Part shown: in pieces, positions 1 through 6,400 of the stretch
Layout: each line of letters begins with the position of its first letter
Numbering within the stretch: the first letter of the stretch is position 1
Assembly: GCA_019090295.1 (NCBI GenBank)
Contig: JAHRWG010000067.1
Span: 1 to 11,557, forward strand
Source: Cycloclasticus sp.
GTDB lineage: Bacteria > Pseudomonadota > Gammaproteobacteria > Methylococcales > Cycloclasticaceae
Direction of reading: 5' to 3'
DNA length: 11,557 nucleotides
Notes under the pieces: generated by a model
Databases searched by the model: none
What the model saw: the letters and a program-made list of their open reading frames with translations, nothing else
Told to the model about the DNA's origin: nothing
Translations under genes and position numbers: made by a program

Positions 1-76
1 CATTAAGCACCTGTTTGGTCTCAAAACTATAACTTAGGTTTTTGACGTGTAATGAAGAGGCTGCTGACTTAGTCAT
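1..76 (-). CDS. ABC transporter ATP-binding protein, PQQ-alcohol dehydrogenase type (5' end only)
   Basis: Only the first 25 codons lie in the window; the gene runs off the left edge. Starting from ATG at 76-74, the translation includes SLHVKNLSYSFETKQVLN, the usual first beta-strands of an ABC ATPase, where an aromatic near SYSF would stack on ATP. The Walker A motif would lie beyond the edge. The start codon overlaps the stop of the beta-propeller gene by 8 nt (ATGACTAA), so translation is probably coupled. Order and neighbours (binding protein, YVTN propeller, ATPase) match the ABC set known to accompany PQQ-dependent alcohol dehydrogenases, where an ABC-2 type permease normally follows. 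The family assignment rests mainly on context because so little of the protein is visible. Confidence 0.75.
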   Translation of the reverse strand, partial: MTKSAASSLHVKNLSYSFETKQVLN

Positions 77-1046
77 GCTTTACCGCCACACCCCAAGGGT
101 AGTGTCCAACGCGAATAGATTTTGTCACTGTCATTGTCGTTAGGTCTATAACGGATATATCATTGCTCAAACCATTCGTGGTATATAACTGCGAAAGGTC
201 TGATGATAAAGCTAAATTCCATACACGTTGGCCAACCAGTAGGTACTTCTTAACCATCATGGTTTCCGAGTCGACAACCGCGACTCGATTAGCGGGGCCT
301 AGTGCCACGTAAAGCTCATTTTTATACGGGTGAACCACCACACCAACTGGTTGAATTAAGGCCTTATCAACACCAGCTACCTTAAACTTTAGTGTTGCAT
401 CAATTTGCTGGTTGCTTACCTTTAGGCGCAATAATGAACCACCAATTTCTGAGCTAACAAATAACGTCTGACTATCCGCCGAAAAGGCAGCGGCTCGTGG
501 CCGAGAGTCAACTAAGGTACTGGCCTTGACCGCCTGCGTCGCTGTATCTATCCAATGCACCATATTGCTGGTTTCAGTCGTACTAACAGCCCATTGTCCA
601 TTTGGACTGACCGCGATACCCTCCGGTTCTACACCCACTGGTATTATTGTCACCACCTCTTTACTGAGCACGTCTAGCACGGTCACTTGGCTATCCTCTT
701 CATTCGACACATACATCCAGCGCCCGTTAGGGTGAAGAGCAAATGTTTCGGGGTCATCTCCAGAGGGTAACTCACCGATAATTGTCAGACTATCCAGGTC
801 TAATATTTGAATACAATTATCATTACTAACGGCGACGTACAGTAGGTTCTGATTTTTACTAAGTGCTAACCCTCTAGGACGCTGCCCAACAGCGACTGTT
901 TTCACTAAAGCGCCTTCCTCGGCATTAACAATAGCGATGGCATTATCTTTCTCTAAACTAATAAAAAGGCTATCTGCCCCATTCGCAGATGAAAAAAGCA
1001 TCAAAATGGTCAGTAGTATTTTTTTACTCACGCTATCCCTATTCAC
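69..1046 (-). CDS. YVTN-type beta-propeller protein of the PQQ-alcohol dehydrogenase ABC module
   Basis: Secreted beta-propeller of 325 aa. An N-terminal signal peptide (roughly residues 7-24, KKILLTILMLFSSANGA) directs it to the periplasm. The rest is a chain of about 40-residue repeats with the pattern LYVAVSNDNCIQILD, MYVSNEEDSQVTVLD, ELYVALGPANRVAVVD and LYTTNGLSNDISVID, each followed by a G-x-x-P turn and an AL/AV-S-P-N/D-G-like strand; this is typical of YVTN/NHL-like propellers. Proteins of this kind sit next to PQQ-dependent alcohol dehydrogenases together with an ABC transporter; the exact role is not known to me. The start is GTG at 1046, overlapping the upstream stop by 8 nt (GTGAATAG). 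A second GTG at 1031 is preceded by AGGG at a spacing of 5 nt and would give a cleaner signal peptide (MSKKILL), so the true start is uncertain between the two. Confidence 0.85.
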   Translation of the reverse strand: MNRDSVSKKILLTILMLFSSANGADSLFISLEKDNAIAIVNAEEGALVKTVAVGQRPRGLALSKNQNLLYVAVSNDNCIQILDLDSLTIIGELPSGDDPETFALHPNGRWMYVSNEEDSQVTVLDVLSKEVVTIIPVGVEPEGIAVSPNGQWAVSTTETSNMVHWIDTATQAVKASTLVDSRPRAAAFSADSQTLFVSSEIGGSLLRLKVSNQQIDATLKFKVAGVDKALIQPVGVVVHPYKNELYVALGPANRVAVVDSETMMVKKYLLVGQRVWNLALSSDLSQLYTTNGLSNDISVIDLTTMTVTKSIRVGHYPWGVAVKHD

Positions 1047-2223
1047 TTGATTGATTAAGTTGACAATTCGATTCAGACTGATCGTAACCGAGTGTATCTA
1101 AATAGGTCCTAGGGTGCAAAAACTCTTTATAGGGCAACACTGCCACCATCGCTTCAGGTATCGCTAACAAAATAGGCTGACGTAACTGTTGATTCCATAA
1201 TCTAAAGTTAAGCCTGACCCCTTTAAAACCAGCCAAGCTAAAATCGTCACTTAATAAATATTTTTTCAATACCGGTGACTCTCTACTTTGCGTTCGCGTG
1301 CTTGCCTCCCCAACGGCTCTTACCGCTAACCACGACGCATAATCAATGCCTGTCATCCAGCGATTTGCTTGTTTAAAGAAACGCTTCTGAATTTGCACAC
1401 CTCCCCAGCGTTCATGCTTATGGTGCCAAGCAGTGGCAACCATACCTTGCGTGCCTGCCACCGGCCTTGGAAGCCAGGTGTTCATCAGCAAATAATCACC
1501 AAAAAAATCCGATGAGTTCGCGACCACGACCACGTCATAATCGGTTTCTTGAGTAAAAACAGCAATATCAGATTGTGTGGTTTTTCTTGAATTATGCTTA
1601 TGCGGCCACATTTTCTCTTTAACGATGGAGAGGCCAAAACGTTTAGCTGATCGTTTAAGAGCATTGGAGTAAAAAATATCTTGAGGTGACTCGCCCCTAA
1701 CAAGCAACCACTTTTTCCAGCGTTTTTTAAGCATAAACTGTGCTAACGCATCTGCTTTCATTGCATAACTTGGGGCCATATTAAAGACACTCCCTAGACA
1801 GTCTAGTTGCCTTAAATCATCATTTTCCACAGAGGCATTAAAAACCAACATATTTTGGATGGCCGCTTGCTTAGCGATATATTGCAATGTTTCAAGCGAT
1901 AAGTTCGCCACAATATACTGAATGCCTTTATCGTGTAGCTCACCCACGACCTTGTCAATGCGAGGCCTTGTTAACTGCTCAACATGCGCCATTTGGAAAC
2001 GCTGCCCAGTAAATGCACCCGTTGTATTATTATCCGCTATTGCTAACAACGCGCCTTGAACGCCCTCGTCAAGCAACTCAGGTGTTAAATTTGACTGCAA
2101 CTTTTTAACGGCTAATGTTTCGCTTAGGTAAGCCAGTTTAATAAGCGATGGCTCTGCTTGAGCAAGGGCAAACAACAACCCTCCCATATAAACCAGCAGA
2201 AACCTTCTGAAAAAAAATAGCAT
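1039..2223 (-). CDS. periplasmic substrate-binding protein of the PQQ-alcohol dehydrogenase ABC module
   Basis: 394-aa periplasmic protein related to the branched-chain amino-acid/urea type of ABC binding proteins. A signal peptide covers residues 1-23, with a likely cleavage site AQA before EPS. Visible family traits are the early strand LIKLAYLSE, the ALLAIADNNTTGAFTGQRF segment, DKGIQYIVANLS ending a Rossmann-like strand, MLVFNASVENDDLR, and the inter-domain part KKWLLVRGESPQD ... DVVVVANSSDFFGDYL. There is no lipobox, so it should be soluble rather than a lipoprotein. ATG at 2223 has AAGG about 6 nt upstream. The following propeller gene overlaps its stop by 8 nt, so this is the first gene of the minus-strand operon. 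The combination of a binding protein with an exporter-like ABC-2 system is characteristic of the PQQ-linked module; its ligand is not known to me. Confidence 0.85.
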   Translation of the reverse strand: MLFFFRRFLLVYMGGLLFALAQAEPSLIKLAYLSETLAVKKLQSNLTPELLDEGVQGALLAIADNNTTGAFTGQRFQMAHVEQLTRPRIDKVVGELHDKGIQYIVANLSLETLQYIAKQAAIQNMLVFNASVENDDLRQLDCLGSVFNMAPSYAMKADALAQFMLKKRWKKWLLVRGESPQDIFYSNALKRSAKRFGLSIVKEKMWPHKHNSRKTTQSDIAVFTQETDYDVVVVANSSDFFGDYLLMNTWLPRPVAGTQGMVATAWHHKHERWGGVQIQKRFFKQANRWMTGIDYASWLAVRAVGEASTRTQSRESPVLKKYLLSDDFSLAGFKGVRLNFRLWNQQLRQPILLAIPEAMVAVLPYKEFLHPRTYLDTLGYDQSESNCQLNQSSE

Positions 2224-2293
2224 CGTCGCCCTTATTGTTGTCGAGAAATTTAGTACCCTAAAAGCTTTACGCCCTTATCAGCATACATTATGG

Positions 2294-2321
2294 CTTATAG
2301 ATGACACAATTCGAGGGTAAA
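2294..2321 (-). promoter_or_regulatory. candidate sigma70 promoter of the PQQ-associated ABC operon
   Basis: Reading the minus strand, TTTACC (2321-2316) is followed after 16 bp by TATAAG (2299-2294). Transcription would start near 2287 and give a leader of about 64 nt before the ATG at 2223. Both hexamers are imperfect (4/6 and 5/6), and found by eye only. It lies downstream of the sRNA terminator, so the operon would not depend on read-through from the sRNA promoter. Confidence 0.4.
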
Positions 2322-2420
2322 AGGGGCTCTTATGCAAAACCTCATTTTAGAATAGAGTAGCACAGCCTCCATCTCCAAACTTATTTGCTAACGACAAGTC
2401 ATTCTGCCTAAATAAAAAGC

Positions 2421-2449
2421 AAAAAAAAGGCGACCCATAGAGAGTCGCC
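2421..2449 (-). terminator. Rho-independent terminator of the sRNA candidate
   Basis: On the minus strand GGCGAC (2449-2444), a 9-nt loop UCUCUAUGG and GUCGCC (2434-2429) form a perfect 6-bp GC-rich stem followed at once by eight T (2428-2421), then GC and five more T. The T-run lies only on the minus-strand side, which fixes the direction. Confidence 0.8.
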
Positions 2450-2511
2450 AAAGAGGAGGAGAACATTGTCACTGAATGCGGTTTCAGAGCTGAAAGCCGC
2501 AGTAACAATGT
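2421..2511 (-). ncRNA. candidate small regulatory RNA, about 91 nt, unidentified family
   Basis: Minus-strand transcription unit with three elements in order. First, a 49-nt hairpin (2511-2463): outer arms ACATTGT/ACAATGT pair perfectly, then UACUG pairs with CAGUG, and an upper stem CGG-(C bulge)-UUUC closes on GAAA-CCG; most of the 49 nt are paired. Second, a single-stranded linker UCUCCUCCUCUUU (2462-2450). Third, a terminator hairpin with eight U. The predicted +1 from the upstream TTGACA-17-TAAAAT promoter falls at about 2512, so the RNA would begin directly with the 5' hairpin. A promoter, a strong fold and an intrinsic terminator spaced like this are the hallmarks of an Hfq-type trans-acting sRNA. 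I do not recognise a known family. It could instead be a leader with an attenuator for the downstream binding-protein gene, whose start is about 200 nt further on. Confidence 0.65.
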
Positions 2512-2518
2512 GGAAAGA

Positions 2519-2547
2519 ATTTTATACTGCTCCGCAGCATTTGTCAA
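2519..2547 (-). promoter_or_regulatory. strong sigma70 promoter for the sRNA candidate
   Basis: Minus strand: a perfect -35 box TTGACA (2547-2542), a 17-bp spacer, and a -10 box TAAAAT (2524-2519, 5/6). The predicted start is about 2512, one base from the first paired base of the RNA hairpin. This is the best promoter match seen in the window. Confidence 0.75.
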
Positions 2548-2611
2548 CATAAATCCTCTTTAATACTGATGTTTTAGTGTTTATATCTCCATCAATCGGC
2601 TATCATGCTTT

Positions 2612-3433
2612 ATGAAAATTCCACACAGCTCCACTGCTCCCGCGTTAGATGTTATTGAGTCTCTTCCCGCACATTCAACTCGCCCTCCGATACTATTCAT
2701 TCATGGTGCCAACATGTCTGCTTGGTGTTGGCGCGAGAAGTTTATGCCTTACTTCACAGCCTTAGGTCACCCTACTTATGCCGTTAGTTTACGCGGTCAT
2801 GGCCAAAGTGGCGGTCAACATCAGCTAGCATCAAATAGTATTGCCGATTATGTAACGGATATTCAACGCGTCGTGAGTCAACTTGAAACACCACCTATTC
2901 TAGTTGGTCATTCATTGGGTGGGTTAGTGGTTCAAAAATACATTGAGCACCATACCGTACCTGCCTGTATTATTTTAGCCTCTGTCCCCTCTCAGGGCTT
3001 GTTACCTTCGCTGGTAGATCTGGCTTTCTATAACCCGGCTTTTTACACACAACTTAATTTAATCCAGTTTTTTGGCACCTGGTCATCTGCTGTTGATGTT
3101 GCCCGTGAATCCATATTTTCTGGGCACGTCAGTGATGATGTGGTTATTCGTTTTTGCGCCCAAATGCAACCTGAATCCCCTCGAGCCCTGCTGGACTCTT
3201 TATGGCTCGGCCTGCCTGCAAAAAAGAATCCTTTTCACTTACCCATGTTGGCCTTAGCGGCAGATGATGATGTCTTTTTTAAACCCGAGCACATCAAAGC
3301 AACGGCTGAAGAGTATGGCGCTGACTATATTAATATGAAAGAAACCAGCCATACTATGATGCTAGACTCTCATTGGCAAGACAGCGCTCAAGCGATGAAT
3401 GAGTGGCTAGAAAAGCAAGCATTGAATGGCTGA
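2612..3433 (+). CDS. alpha/beta hydrolase
   Basis: 273-aa cytosolic alpha/beta-hydrolase-fold enzyme with no signal peptide. The oxyanion-hole strand ILFIHGAN is at residues 27-34, followed by LRGHGQSGG (60-68). The nucleophile elbow GHSLGG (99-104) supplies Ser101; the acid is one of Asp218-220 in LAADDDVFF; the base is His247 in SHTMM. All three catalytic elements are in the usual order and spacing, with a cap region between about 125 and 200. The fold covers lipases, esterases and lysophospholipases, and nothing here fixes the substrate. The ATG at 2612 has no recognisable Shine-Dalgarno sequence, and no later Met would preserve the first strand. It stands alone: the sRNA unit is divergent on its left and glutamate dehydrogenase converges 22 nt to its right. 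Confidence 0.85.
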   Translation: MKIPHSSTAPALDVIESLPAHSTRPPILFIHGANMSAWCWREKFMPYFTALGHPTYAVSLRGHGQSGGQHQLASNSIADYVTDIQRVVSQLETPPILVGHSLGGLVVQKYIEHHTVPACIILASVPSQGLLPSLVDLAFYNPAFYTQLNLIQFFGTWSSAVDVARESIFSGHVSDDVVIRFCAQMQPESPRALLDSLWLGLPAKKNPFHLPMLALAADDDVFFKPEHIKATAEEYGADYINMKETSHTMMLDSHWQDSAQAMNEWLEKQALNG

Positions 3434-3452
3434 GTAACTTAATTTCCCAGCC

Positions 3453-3474
3453 AGCTTACTTGAGCAAGCTTTTT
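3453..3474 (+). terminator. weak candidate terminator after the hydrolase gene
   Basis: AGCTT (3453-3457) and AAGCT (3466-3470) can pair around an 8-nt loop, and a run of T (3470-3474) follows. It begins 20 nt after the hydrolase stop and overlaps the last codons of the convergent dehydrogenase gene. The stem is short and AT-rich, so the call is tentative. No T-tailed hairpin was seen for the opposite direction. Confidence 0.3.
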
Positions 3475-6400
3475 ACTTTGCCTTTCTCCACAATTGCGTG
3501 CAACTCTTTTAAAATAACGGATAACTGCTCAATGGCCATTTCTTTCTCCGCCTGTATGATGCCGACAAGGTGCAAATAACGATTAATATCGGCTTGATTG
3601 TCTTCAAGCCACCTTTCTATTTTTTTTGATACCGGCGCTTTTTTACTCGACAGTTTAAAAATCGATAACAATATCTCTCGATTTTCAGTGTATAAATCAT
3701 CACGTAAAGCAGACCTTGCTAACGATTCCCAGTAATTCTTACGTGGCAACTGGGTAATAGACTGTTGAAGCCAACCAATTTGAAGCTTTTCATTAATTTC
3801 AAAATACGCTTGTTGAACCTCTCCTTCTTTGTGCTCAACTTGGCTTTGAACAGCAATAATATCCAAACAAGCAAAACTCAATTCTAGGCAACTCACCCTG
3901 TTAGACAAGGCTTCCCCAACACCAGAGGCTTGTAAAGCCTTCGCCTTCTCAGATGCTCTCGTTTGTATTTCTATCGATACCTGATCAAGCACTTTCGGAT
4001 CAAAAGCGTCAATGGTCTCAGAAAACTCGTTGACGATCTCTTTAATGGGGACTAGCTCAGAGCGGTTACTATGTAGCCAGTACATACTACGCTCTATCAG
4101 TTTTCGTACATCTAACAGCATCGATACCTGAACATCTAAAGAAACCCTATTATCAAGCAACTCTATCTCATCCCAAAGATCAGATACCTTAAATATTTCA
4201 CAGGCAATTTTGTATGTTCTAACAACCTCATCAATATTCGCACCCACCTCATCATGCATGCGGAAAGCAAACGATGGCCCTAATCGGTTAACCAAACTAT
4301 TAACGAGTTGATTCACAATAATATCATCACGCAGGCGATGTTCATTGATAGCTACTGCGAAGGTATCCCTTAAATCTGATGGGAAGTAGCTTAACAAATC
4401 TTGCTTAAAGCCCGGGTCCTGCAACATACTTGTCCCGCTCATTAAATCTTTTAGCAGGATTTTGCTGTATGCAAAAATAACGGCTAACTCAGGACGAAAC
4501 AACCCCTCGCCTTTTACCTTACGCTGCTCTATTTCTTCTTGGTTGGGCAGGTATTCAACATCTCTATCTAAACGGCCGTCTTGAACTAGTTTCTCAATTA
4601 ATCGAGCGTGTACCTTCAACATCGATGGTGCTTGAGCCTCAACCATACTGATGGCCTGCGTCTGCAGGTAATTATTCCTTAAAACTAATTGGCTCACCTC
4701 ACCAGTCATAGTCGCAAGCAAAGCATCGCGTTGCTTGCCGGTCATATCACCTTGTTCAACCACTTTATTGAGCAGTATCTTTATATTGACTTCGTGGTCT
4801 GAGCAATCAACACCGGCCGCATTATCGATCGCATCCGTATTAATTCGCCCAGTTTTTGCATATTCAATACGGCCCAGTTGAGTAAAGCCAAGGTTTCCAC
4901 CTTCCCCAACGACTTTACAACGTAGCTCGTTTCCGTTAATGCGCAACGAATCATTAGCTCTATCCCCAACCTGGTCATTCGTCTCAAGACTCGACTTAGC
5001 GTACGTGCCAATGCCGCCATTCCACAGCAAATCAACGGGCGCTTTCAGCATCGTTTGAATTAACTCTGTGGGTGTTAATGACTTATTTGTAATACACAGT
5101 AGCTTTTGAACTTGCGGGCTTAGCTTTATTGATTTATCTGCTCTTGAATAAACTCCCCCACCTTTTGAGATTAGGCTAGCCTCATAATCTGACCATGTTG
5201 AGCGCGGCATATTAAATAAGCGCTGCCGCTCTTTAAAGCTAACCGCTTCATCCGGGTCTGGATCCAAAAAAATATGTAAGTGATTAAAGGCACCCACTAA
5301 ACGAATTTTTTTAGACAGCAGCATTCCATTGCCAAAAACATCACCGTTCATGTCACCAATTCCAATAACATCAAAAGGCATGCTTTGAGTATCCACACCC
5401 ATTTCTCTAAAGTGACGTTTTACCGACTCCCAAGCCCCTTTTGCTGTAATACCCATTTTTTTATGGTCATAGCCAACCGAGCCCCCTGAAGCAAACCCAT
5501 CTCCAAGCCAGAACCCTTGCTCTTGAGCTAGTCCATTGGCAATATCAGAAAATGTGGCGGTTCCTTTGTCAGCAGCGACAACTAAATAAGGGTCATCAGC
5601 ATCATAGCGGACAACTTTTTTAGGTGGGATCAGTTTTTCTCCCTTTAAGTTATCAGTAATGCCCAGTAACGCTCCTATGAAGATACTGTAGCAATCAACA
5701 ACCTCTGTCATCATCTCATCACGACTTAAGCCATCTAAGGGGCGCTTTACAATAAATCCACCTTTTGCCCCAGTTGGGACGATCACCGCATTTTTCGACA
5801 TTTGTGCTTTCATTAAGCCCAGCACTTCTGTTCTAAAATCTTCTTTTCTATCCGACCAGCGTAACCCCCCTCTTGCCACAGCCCCCCCTCTTAGGTGGAC
5901 TCCTTCAACTCGTGGCGAGTAAACAAAGATTTCAAATGTTGGTCGTGGTGATGGCAGGTCACTAATTAGGGCTGGATTTAGTTTAAATGATATAAAAGGA
6001 ACCCCTTTTGAATCGACCTTTTCTTGATAATAATTTGTTCGAACTGTTGCTTGGATAAGGTTTAAGTATCGACGTAATATTCTATCCTCGTCGAGTGAGG
6101 CTACTTGTTCTATTTCAGCCAGTATCAGCCCTGATTGATTAGCCAGTACATCCTCGCTAACCGTCTTTTTGGGGTTGAATTTTTGCTCAAAAAGAGCAAC
6201 TAACAACATGCTTATTTTAGGGTTACTGTGTAAGGTTTTTTCCACATATGCTTGGCTAAACGTTGCACCTGTTTGCCTCAAGTACAAGTAGTAAGCACGA
6301 AGCAGCATGATTTCTTTCCAGTCCAAATGTGCCTTAATAACCAATTGGTTAAAACCATCATTTTCAACTTGGCCTAGCCATACTTTCTTAAAAACAGTTT

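Noticed and set aside
526..735. 69-codon frame on the plus strand inside the propeller gene
   Set aside because: It is antisense to a well-supported gene with clear repeats and shows no family features of its own.
2347..2550. 67-codon minus-strand reading frame beginning MLTNAAEQ, with AGAGGA shortly before its ATG
   Set aside because: It runs through the -35/-10 boxes, the 49-nt hairpin and the U-tailed terminator, and its translation is low-complexity after that point. The RNA-gene reading explains the same bases better.
2466..2552. 28-codon plus-strand frame (TTG start, MSLNAVSELKAAV...) six bases after a perfect AGGAGG
   Set aside because: The AGGAGG is the complement of the sRNA linker, the frame overlies the hairpin and minus-strand promoter, and no plus-strand promoter or terminator was seen. 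It does not look like PqqA. It remains possible and could be tested by ribosome profiling.
3428..3452. GGCTG/CAGCC inverted repeat as a terminator for glutamate dehydrogenase
   Set aside because: The loop is 15 nt and no T-run follows on the minus strand.
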